A stretch of 31,833 nt of DNA, taken from assembly GCA_011322755.1 (NCBI GenBank), contig DRLZ01000383.1, positions 1-31,833 on the forward strand, written 5' to 3'. Under the pieces are notes generated by a model. The model was not told the origin of the DNA and made no database searches. It saw only the letters and a program-made list of their open reading frames with translations. This DNA comes from Crenotrichaceae bacterium. Lineage in GTDB: Bacteria > Pseudomonadota > Gammaproteobacteria > Methylococcales > DRLZ01. The translations under genes were made by a program, and so were the position numbers. Below, piece by piece: positions 1-6,327 of this stretch (the stretch's first letter is position 1; each line of letters opens with the position of its first letter).

Positions 1-716
1 GAGAACCAACGTCCCATGAAATGCCACCAGAAGTAAACCAAAATACAAACGAACGCTGAGAAGAAAGCAGATACAGGAGCAACGTCTTTACCAAACGTTC
101 TCAGAGTACCTTTTTCTACCATACGAATATATTCTGGAGTACCAGTACGTACGTAGTGATAACCTTGAAGATCAGCAACAGACATCAATACACCGTTATA
201 TTCAATTGGTAAATGAAGTCCAGCGATTAGAGGCCAGTTTGTTGGGTAGAATAACAATCCAAACAATGTTGCACCAAAGATTGAAGTGGCGATGTAGCTG
301 CCTGTTAAGGTCAGTACAGCGTCAAGGCAAATTGCCATAGAGACTTCAATTGCAGGGAATACAAAGTTCACTGGAAAGTAAGTCCAGCCCCAGAAGTTGA
401 TGTAGCGGTTAACCCACTCACCAAAAACCAGACCTAAAATACAAATTGTTGCACCCCAGGCAATACGGAAATTTTCCCATGCCCAGAACTGAACAGCAGC
501 TGGAAAAGTAACCAGCATAATTGGTGTAACGGTTACCCAGAGTCGACGATCTTTCCAATCGGCCCAGAAGTCCCAATCGCCCATTGTCAACATTGCGTGG
601 ACGTGAAAACCACCCAAGACAACAAAGAATATAACAAATAATAATACTAAGTCGACCGTACGCGAAGCTTTTACAGCTTCTGCATGCGATACAACTGCGG
701 ACTGAGTTGCGCTCAT
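1..716 (-). CDS. pmoA: Particulate methane monooxygenase subunit A (partial, C-terminus cut by window edge)
   Basis: This is the PmoA/AmoA membrane subunit of copper membrane monooxygenase. 238 residues are present; the family is about 247 long, so only about 9 C-terminal residues are missing. Seen in the translation: an N-terminus close to that of Methylococcus PmoA (MSATQSAVVSHAEAV), the family motif GDWDFWADWKDRR, and the PmoA signature VEKGTLRTFGKDVAPVSAFF, followed by several hydrophobic membrane spans. The start ATG (714-716) has a strong GGAGG 9 nt upstream. It follows pmoC by 122 bp on the same strand, the usual C-A-B order, so pmoB is expected just beyond base 1. In known structures PmoA itself holds no catalytic copper; PmoB and PmoC do. 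A gammaproteobacterial AmoA or an alkane-oxidising homologue is the main alternative; the serine-cycle genes elsewhere in the window favour methane. Confidence 0.95.
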   Translation of the reverse strand, partial: MSATQSAVVSHAEAVKASRTVDLVLLFVIFFVVLGGFHVHAMLTMGDWDFWADWKDRRLWVTVTPIMLVTFPAAVQFWAWENFRIAWGATICILGLVFGEWVNRYINFWGWTYFPVNFVFPAIEVSMAICLDAVLTLTGSYIATSIFGATLFGLLFYPTNWPLIAGLHLPIEYNGVLMSVADLQGYHYVRTGTPEYIRMVEKGTLRTFGKDVAPVSAFFSAFVCILVYFWWHFMGRWF

Positions 717-838
717 TTTATGTTACCTCCTAAAAGGATTAATATTTTTAAGTTTTAGGCTTCCTTGCCCTTATGCAATACTGAAACTTGTATTCAAACA
801 AATATTCAATACTTTCTCCATTTTGCCGTGTCTAGAGA

Positions 839-1603
839 CTAGTCAGGGCAGCAGTCAGCACCGATCAAATCATCGATATCAGTAATAAGCTGAGTTACTA
901 CACCCATTACGCCTAGCGCAAACCAACCAAAGAATACAAACCCGTAGTGCAGAGGAGCAACAAATAGCTCTTCCATCCACCAGAAAGTATGGCCCCATTC
1001 GTTAAGACCAACATTTGGGAAAATCATGAAAGGACCGATTACAACCAGCAGGTATGCCAGTGAAACGCCTTGATTCATGAAATATGGGATGCGTGTATGA
1101 GCATACATGAAAGCACCAATACCAGTAATAATATAGATTGGGTAAGTCATGTAGAACTCAATGATGTGACTTGGAGTAAAGTCAGTATCGCGAACAATCG
1201 TTTGATGCCATGTTCCATCTTGCTCTGTATAGTAGCTAGCGCCCCAGTAGATTGCACTACCGTAAGCAGTCAACCAGCAAAGATGATGAAAATGACGACG
1301 TAAAACTTCACGCGCTGGTACAGCATCTGGATTACGTGTACGTGTTTTCCACAGATACGAAGCGAAAGCTATCGCCAAAGTGAATTCCAGAGGAATTTCG
1401 TAATATAGAATTGTCATCCAGTATTTTTCGAACTCAGGTGCAAATGAGTCAAGACCAGCACTCCAGCCATAAACCCCTTCATACCAACGAACATATACAT
1501 AGAATACAAAATATACGCCAATACCGAGCACAAAGAAATTAAACTTGCTAAAAAGCGGTTTTTCACTTGCAGCGGCAGAGACATTTGCTGTTGTTGCAGC
1601 CAT
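839..1603 (-). CDS. pmoC: Particulate methane monooxygenase subunit C
   Basis: PmoC is the polytopic copper-binding subunit of the monooxygenase. The 254-residue protein contains the metal-site pattern D129-x3-H133-x12-H146 (in QDGTWHQ and DFTPSH), matching the crystallographic CuC ligands. It also contains N201-x3-H205-x13-H219 (in NEWGH and PLHY), which has the spacing of the reported CuD ligands. Other family signatures are VRWYEGVYGWSAGLDSFAPE near residues 38-57 and FGWFALGVMGVVTQ near 225-238. The start ATG has a perfect GGAGG 5 nt upstream, and that ribosome-binding site overlaps the stop codon of the leader ORF. It is the first large gene of the pmoCA(B) operon. All expected copper ligands are present, so it should be functional. 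The C-terminal tail is short and ends with DCCPD, an unusual vicinal cysteine pair. Confidence 0.96.
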   Translation of the reverse strand: MAATTANVSAAASEKPLFSKFNFFVLGIGVYFVFYVYVRWYEGVYGWSAGLDSFAPEFEKYWMTILYYEIPLEFTLAIAFASYLWKTRTRNPDAVPAREVLRRHFHHLCWLTAYGSAIYWGASYYTEQDGTWHQTIVRDTDFTPSHIIEFYMTYPIYIITGIGAFMYAHTRIPYFMNQGVSLAYLLVVIGPFMIFPNVGLNEWGHTFWWMEELFVAPLHYGFVFFGWFALGVMGVVTQLITDIDDLIGADCCPD

Positions 1604-1612
1604 AACAACCTC

Positions 1613-1735
1613 CTAATTATTAATAAAACGACCCGCAATCTGCTGGTCGATACCACGATATTCTTCCCTGATACACTGCTCTTCCGTAAGCAATGTCTTC
1701 CATGACTGATCCTTCAACGCTTGCTGAGCGATCAT
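1613..1735 (-). CDS. 40-residue leader ORF immediately upstream of pmoC
   Basis: An open frame of 40 codons plus stop lies between the putative pmo promoter and pmoC. Its ATG (1733-1735) has AAGGA about 6 nt upstream. The peptide begins MIAQQALKDQSWKT, ends IAGRFINN, is hydrophilic, and has one Cys, one Trp and no membrane segment. Its TAG stop (1613-1615) shares a base with the GGAGG of pmoC, so ribosomes finishing it would stop on the pmoC ribosome-binding site, which suggests translational coupling. I do not recognise the peptide. The amo operon of Nitrosococcus oceani has a small gene (amoR) upstream of amoC; relationship to this ORF is untested. It is too short to be proven coding by composition alone. 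Confidence 0.55.
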   Translation of the reverse strand: MIAQQALKDQSWKTLLTEEQCIREEYRGIDQQIAGRFINN

Positions 1736-1756
1736 CCAGTTCCTTTAGTAGAGTAG

Positions 1757-1784
1757 AGTTTACCACTCGATTCAAATGTGTCAA
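1757..1784 (-). promoter_or_regulatory. Putative sigma70 promoter of the pmo operon
   Basis: On the minus strand a consensus -35 TTGACA (1779-1784) is followed after 16 bp by TAAACT (1757-1762) as the -10. Transcription would start near 1750, about 15 nt before the leader ORF and about 147 nt before pmoC. pmo operons of gammaproteobacterial methanotrophs are known to use sigma70-type promoters. The site lies in the 29-bp gap below the upstream gene's stop (1813), so pmo appears to have its own promoter. Confidence 0.6.
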
Positions 1785-1812
1785 GATTTTCCTACGAGTA
1801 AAACATGCATAT

Positions 1813-2187
1813 TTACTTTGAAATTTTGGCTATTCCGCCCACATCTAGCTGAACGACACCTCTTCCTGCTACAAACTTACAGTGGATATCTTTTTTTATT
1901 CCCACATTTTTCTTGTCCCAATACAAGTCAACGTATGTCAAATGATCAGACTCGGTTCTGGTTGTGGCGTATAGATTCCCATCAATCACTTTTTTTATCG
2001 CTTTTTTACATGCTCTCTGGCCATTGCTATTCAGCATTTCTGTCGTCCTCAGCGTTGCCTGCTGCGCTTGTTCCTCAGCTGATTGTTCTGAGTTCATTAT
2101 TAGAAAAGCACCAACTGCCATGAGCGAAACAAAGCCTATCATAAATAATTTTAATGAATGTACATTCACTTTCATATCATCTGCCAT
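1813..2187 (-). CDS. Hypothetical membrane-anchored protein with two cysteines
   Basis: I do not recognise this 124-residue protein. The start ATG at 2185-2187 was chosen because AAGGAG lies 7 nt upstream; a longer frame to 2283 lacks such a site. A short charged N-terminus precedes one hydrophobic segment (about residues 14-31). After it come a Gln/Glu/Ala-rich stretch and a domain with C60 and C103 separated by alternating hydrophobic residues that look like beta strands (YVDLYW, VVQLDVGG). This predicts an inner-membrane anchor with a periplasmic domain, possibly with a disulfide. It lies upstream of the pmo promoter on the same strand, so it could be weakly co-transcribed with pmo. It is divergent from the similarly built protein at 2378. 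Confidence 0.7.
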   Translation of the reverse strand: MADDMKVNVHSLKLFMIGFVSLMAVGAFLIMNSEQSAEEQAQQATLRTTEMLNSNGQRACKKAIKKVIDGNLYATTRTESDHLTYVDLYWDKKNVGIKKDIHCKFVAGRGVVQLDVGGIAKISK

Positions 2188-2377
2188 ATCAATTTCTCCT
2201 TCTTTAAAAACATTAACAATAACACTAAAATGTGAACCCTGATTTTTTGCCAAGCTCTTGCGCGCCGAGCAGTCTGTATTCATAATAACAGCTCACTCTA
2301 ACTTTATTGCTAGCAGTCAACACATCCGCTATTAATATCCTAACAAAAGCAATGTCTTTATCAACCAGGTGTTTCAT

Positions 2378-2833
2378 ATGTTAAAAAATCGTGTAGTATC
2401 AGGACTCCTTCTGCTCATATTTATTGGCCTATCCTACTTTGTCCTGATCCGGTACGTTACCCCGCTGGTTGTTGAAACAACAACCTCTGACTTGTTCCTC
2501 GAAGATACTGGCGACTATCGTACTGAAGGCCCTGCAAATACCGCCATGACAGAAACAGCAAGCAATGTCTGCTTTGACGAAATCATTGCTCAACATGACG
2601 AAATCGTCGACATCGACATATCCAGGTTAAAACATACGGTATGGCCACTTGGCGGCTTTCGCTATATTATCAAATCAACAATCCCTGCCAACCAGTCATC
2701 TGATAACACCTCACACATTATGGTCTGTGAAGTCACGTATGACCACACCACTGACGATCCCAACACTCTGGACAATTGGACAATAACTGGAATGAGCTAC
2801 AACAGTGTTGAGAGTGACCAAATGCTCCATTAA
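2378..2833 (+). CDS. Hypothetical membrane-anchored protein, divergent partner
   Basis: This 151-residue protein is unrecognised. The ATG at 2378 is preceded by AGGTG about 6 nt upstream; a GTG 9 nt earlier is possible. A hydrophobic segment at about residues 8-26 acts as anchor or uncleaved signal, followed by an acidic, threonine-rich periplasmic region. That region carries two cysteines, one in NVCFDEI and one in MVCEVTYD near the C-terminus. Anchor plus two-cysteine domain resembles the divergently transcribed protein ending at 1813. The 190 bp between the two starts should hold both promoters. Its 3' end converges on the next gene with only 9 bp between. Confidence 0.65.
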   Translation: MLKNRVVSGLLLLIFIGLSYFVLIRYVTPLVVETTTSDLFLEDTGDYRTEGPANTAMTETASNVCFDEIIAQHDEIVDIDISRLKHTVWPLGGFRYIIKSTIPANQSSDNTSHIMVCEVTYDHTTDDPNTLDNWTITGMSYNSVESDQMLH

Positions 2834-2842
2834 CCATTATAT

Positions 2843-3631
2843 TCATTCATTTGACCACTTCTCCGGGAGTTGCAATCGTACCCGATTCAAATAATCCATG
2901 ACAAGTGGCGCTCCCCCGAGTGCAACAGCGTCCACCAGACAATACCACGCAGCAACACCACTTGGAGGATTACCTTGGGGCAAGCCTAACACTGGGTCAA
3001 TCGGCACCCAGTGCCAGGTTCCTACCGCTGTCCCTATAATCTCAAGCCAGGTTGTCACAAAAAACGCCCCAAGATAGACCAATGGCGAACGACCAAACAA
3101 TACAAATGGGACAAATACACAAAACAACAGAAACCCAACCCAATCATAGCTGCCAGCAATTGTTACACCCCAAACAGACCATGCTCCCATGATTGTAAAT
3201 ACAATATTCCTGACTGTGATGGCGTTCTTTGCAAAGAGATCTGAGCGCGCCAATGCTACAGCTGTCAAATAAACCATCCCGTGCCCCGGCGGGATATAAG
3301 CAGGCACATTATGGAAACGGTAGATATACCCCCCCATATAGGGGGAAGCAAAGTGTTCACCAATTGTGGCAAAAATTATCGCAACCACAACCTGGGCGCG
3401 CACATGAATACACTCCCCTGCTAACAACCAAGCCAGAAAAACCCATGCAAATACACCAAGAAGATCCTGAAAAGCATGCGTCGAATTAGCATCCAGCACC
3501 AAACACAGTGCAATTGATATAAAGGTAATACAACTTAAAACATAATCACGCTGTTTCCCACCCAACTGTGAATTAACAGTCTTTATTAAACTTAGTGGAT
3601 CCACGTTACGGATGGCTTTATATTGACTCAA
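2843..3631 (-). CDS. Uncharacterised polytopic membrane protein
   Basis: A 262-residue integral membrane protein with about seven or eight hydrophobic spans. No family name is offered. Conspicuous polar positions sit near membrane edges: GEHFASPYMGGY, YIPPGHGMVYL, and the C-terminal GTAVGTWHW and GNPPSGVAAWYCLVD, with histidines and acidic residues that could be functional. The start is TTG (3629-3631) with GGAG about 11 nt upstream; there is no ATG until about residue 98, which would remove the first spans. It is the last gene of the minus-strand run starting at 8745, 61 bp after the 325-residue tethered protein, so it may belong to the same function. Confidence 0.75.
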   Translation of the reverse strand: MSQYKAIRNVDPLSLIKTVNSQLGGKQRDYVLSCITFISIALCLVLDANSTHAFQDLLGVFAWVFLAWLLAGECIHVRAQVVVAIIFATIGEHFASPYMGGYIYRFHNVPAYIPPGHGMVYLTAVALARSDLFAKNAITVRNIVFTIMGAWSVWGVTIAGSYDWVGFLLFCVFVPFVLFGRSPLVYLGAFFVTTWLEIIGTAVGTWHWVPIDPVLGLPQGNPPSGVAAWYCLVDAVALGGAPLVMDYLNRVRLQLPEKWSNE

Positions 3632-3692
3632 ACAGCAATATCTCCACTCCTTCCTATCAAATCAAACTATGCAATAATTACCAAACTATCAG

Positions 3693-4670
3693 CTACACTA
3701 CATTTTCCTGAGCTTCTTTCTGTGATTTCCAGTAAAAATATCCAACCCCACCGACGACACCAACCAGCACCAGAAACACAAGAGGCATTGGGATTTCAAT
3801 CATCGTATTGTTTTCATCCGGATACTTGAGTTTTATAATCGCTGCTACCGATGGATCCTTTACAGTGACTTTGACTGCATTTCCTTTCAACGATTTGAAC
3901 TGCACTTCAGAACCATCAAATGGCTTAACGTTTCGTGTCGTACCATCCTTTACATCAGCGAACAACTGGCTGCCTGAAACAAAACCACCCGCATTACTGA
4001 AAGCTGATGCCAGCTTCTTTTCAATTTCTTCAGTTGACTGGTTCGCTGTTTCCACCACCACAGCACCGTGATCAGCGATTTTGATTTCAATACCACCACC
4101 TTGTGCCTTCTTGTTTTTTGTCTTCTTTTTCCCCACCGATAAAAATGGATTTGAACCGTCTGCTGACTCAGCGTAAACCATATCAATTGCTAAATTAACA
4201 CCGTCTACCGAAAAAGATGGCTTGACTTGATACGACACGCCCGCCTGATTTGAATAATCTCTAATGACAAACTCGTTAAGAGAGTGTCCTTGCTTGTTAT
4301 TCACAATCAATGAAGCTGTCTTATCACCGTTTGTTTTTAATACCTGCTTAACTTCAGCACCCCGCCATGATGGCTCTTGTGCCATCATACTCTCTTTAAT
4401 AGATGTCACCATTTTGGAGGCGACTGACACCGCATTATCTGGCTTGCGTGTGTCTGGACCATTGATAAATGTAAGCCCGGTACCTGAGTAACGCATTTTG
4501 TCATCTATCCGCCATAGTACAGAGATCGATATTGCACTATCACCACTGATCGTTGGCTCTGCGGCTTGAATCTTCAAACTCTCAGCATCTTTTGGAGTTG
4601 TCGCATTGGATGCACCTGCCCCAATACTCAACAAAATCGTTATTAATGATACTATTGTTTTTTTCACCAT
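3693..4670 (-). CDS. Periplasmic protein with C-terminal membrane anchor, unknown function
   Basis: This 325-residue protein is unrecognised. The ATG at 4668-4670 has GGAG 8 nt upstream; a GTG one codon earlier is possible. It starts with a clear signal peptide (MVKKTIVSLITILLSIGAG, likely cut after SNA). A cysteine-free, lysine- and serine-rich region of mixed beta character follows, including a basic linker (GKKKTKNKKAQGGG near residue 185). It ends in one hydrophobic segment (about 294-313) and a short charged tail, giving a periplasmic body tethered by its C-terminus. The same layout recurs in the cupredoxin, the oxidase and the His-N-terminal protein upstream, suggesting a shared assembly. 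No metal-binding motif is evident. Confidence 0.75.
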   Translation of the reverse strand: MVKKTIVSLITILLSIGAGASNATTPKDAESLKIQAAEPTISGDSAISISVLWRIDDKMRYSGTGLTFINGPDTRKPDNAVSVASKMVTSIKESMMAQEPSWRGAEVKQVLKTNGDKTASLIVNNKQGHSLNEFVIRDYSNQAGVSYQVKPSFSVDGVNLAIDMVYAESADGSNPFLSVGKKKTKNKKAQGGGIEIKIADHGAVVVETANQSTEEIEKKLASAFSNAGGFVSGSQLFADVKDGTTRNVKPFDGSEVQFKSLKGNAVKVTVKDPSVAAIIKLKYPDENNTMIEIPMPLVFLVLVGVVGGVGYFYWKSQKEAQENVV

Positions 4671-4822
4671 CACATTATCTCCACTAATTCAGTTTCGCCG
4701 GCTCCAGGCCGCATAACCTTGCAAAAAATCACTGCCACACAGTGCAACAAGACACCTGAAACAACATAATCGATATTATCGCTATTACTAACATGAGCAA
4801 GAACATCAACATTTACAAATCA

Positions 4823-5287
4823 CTAAAAACCAACAAATGACTGCAGATAAACAATACCCGCATAACGTAAGCCCTTACCAACAAACATTGCGATAACAGA
4901 TGCTATCATCGGCAATCGTAGCCAGCCTGCTAGCACACAAAAGGTATCTCCCACAACAGGCAACCAGGACAGTAATAATACCGAAACACCCCATCGGTGC
5001 AAACATGCCAAAACTTTATGGTTGTCATCTGCAAGTATTTTTTCAGGAGTCAGATACCCCCTGGAAACCAAAGCCCCCAGCACAAAACTACTGATCCCTC
5101 CCAGAGTATTGCCGCCTGTCGCCACCAACCAGAGTTTCCAGGATGATTTCTCGCTTACACCGAGCAAATATGCCAGGAGGATCTCCGAACCTCCCGGCGC
5201 CAATGTCGCGGACACAAACGAACCGACAAACAACTCCCATAAATCCCATTGACTGCTGATCCAATTCTCAGTCACAGGCAAGCGCAA
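4823..5287 (-). CDS. YqaA-like small membrane protein of the DedA/VTT superfamily
   Basis: This 154-residue protein resembles the YqaA family, short relatives of DedA (SNARE-associated/VTT) membrane proteins. Features: an N-terminal span with SATLAPGGSEILLA, a glycine-rich second region (TGGNTLGGISSFVLG), and a final pair with LLSWLPVVGDTFCVLAGWLR, which matches the family's conserved proline/glycine/aspartate element. DedA relatives are linked to lipid carrier transport and membrane homeostasis; YqaA itself has no settled role. The start is TTG (5285-5287), with an in-frame TAG three codons upstream limiting extension; a GTG four codons inside is an alternative. It lies in the copper-protein run, 149 bp from the cupredoxin gene. 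Confidence 0.8.
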   Translation of the reverse strand: MRLPVTENWISSQWDLWELFVGSFVSATLAPGGSEILLAYLLGVSEKSSWKLWLVATGGNTLGGISSFVLGALVSRGYLTPEKILADDNHKVLACLHRWGVSVLLLSWLPVVGDTFCVLAGWLRLPMIASVIAMFVGKGLRYAGIVYLQSFVGF

Positions 5288-5436
5288 GATACACTACATC
5301 TGCCTGCATCTTGATAACATCACCCGCCAATACAAGACCATGAACAACAGATACCATGAAAATGCCCAGAGAGAATAATGTCAAATCACAGCTATAACAG
5401 AAACCAAGACAATAAAACAGTCCTCAAGATCAGCGG

Positions 5437-6327
5437 TTATGCTGCCGGCTTACTGATCGAGTTCATTATTTTATCCATTAACATTTTACTGAAAGACAAG
5501 CCCCGTCTAGCGGTGGAAGCTATCAATCCCATTATATCTGAAACAACTTGCCCAGCAGACTGTCCTTTATAACGCTGACCCAAAATGGGAGTCAACAACA
5601 AACCTACAACGACTCCGATTAATAATATTACTGAAAAAAACGAACCACCGTTATTTTTCACTTGCTTCAAAGCGGTAGCTGCTGCTTTTTTCTTCGCGGC
5701 GACTGCGGCCACCTCTTTTGGATACATCTCCGCTTGTGTCGGATATGTGTCAGGAAAAAGTGGTGCAGTAGAACCTGGAACAGATGGAATAGGGAGACCA
5801 CCTTTACCAACAATCAATTGCGCTTTCAGGCCTTTTTCCATATGTTGTGCCATATCACAATGCACCAAATATGTTTGGTCATTAGCAGGCAAAATAAATG
5901 TTCCATCTATACGACCAGGACCAGTCACCTCCATATGAAACATCCCACTTTTATAGATATATTTTGGCAAACCATGAACCATCCACTGATGACGAACATG
6001 ATCATCATTTATAAAATGGACTGTTAACCGTGTACACGGTTTAATATGCCATTCCTGTTTGTCATATGCATACACTGTTCCCGGAAACTTTTTTGAGTAT
6101 TTGTGACCAGCATGAACTGTAATTTCAGTATCTCCTGAAATCTTGCTGCAACTTTCCGGCAATTTATCAGTGTTATTATTCATCACCATAGCACCATCCA
6201 TATCCATCAGATGCCCATCACCATGCTCCATCAAGGAGTCGTGAACAACAATTTTGTCTTTTTTTGCCTGGGCAACGGACACACAACACATACCAACAAC
6301 CAATATTGACACTAACAACCTAGTCAT
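5437..6327 (-). CDS. Exported cupredoxin-domain protein with C-terminal anchor
   Basis: A 296-residue protein with a signal peptide (residues 1-21, ending VAQA). A Met/His/Asp-rich stretch (29-50) follows, then a cupredoxin domain (about 65-175). Type 1 copper ligand candidates are H113 or H118 in HQWMVHG, and C157 and H162 in HCDMAQHMEKGL. The usual axial Met position (H+5) is L167, with M163 nearby. After a proline-rich and Lys/Ala-rich linker, a hydrophobic segment (about 230-249) should anchor it, followed by an amphipathic, basic C-terminal tail. The start was chosen by GGAGG 6 nt upstream; the ATG overlaps the 3' end of the oxidase gene by 8 nt, implying coupled translation. Likely a periplasmic electron carrier or copper chaperone; the partner is inferred to be the adjacent oxidase. 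Confidence 0.85.
   Translation of the reverse strand: MTRLLVSILVVGMCCVSVAQAKKDKIVVHDSLMEHGDGHLMDMDGAMVMNNNTDKLPESCSKISGDTEITVHAGHKYSKKFPGTVYAYDKQEWHIKPCTRLTVHFINDDHVRHQWMVHGLPKYIYKSGMFHMEVTGPGRIDGTFILPANDQTYLVHCDMAQHMEKGLKAQLIVGKGGLPIPSVPGSTAPLFPDTYPTQAEMYPKEVAAVAAKKKAAATALKQVKNNGGSFFSVILLIGVVVGLLLTPILGQRYKGQSAGQVVSDIMGLIASTARRGLSFSKMLMDKIMNSISKPAA

Noticed and set aside
1..1603. Calling the first genes ammonia monooxygenase (amoA/amoC)
   Set aside because: The families are homologous, but the PmoA sequence follows the Methylococcus pattern closely and the window has sga and hprA; kept only as an alternative.
1414..1656. 80-residue minus-strand frame over the pmoC start
   Set aside because: Out of frame with pmoC, whose ribosome-binding site, motifs and ligands are unambiguous.
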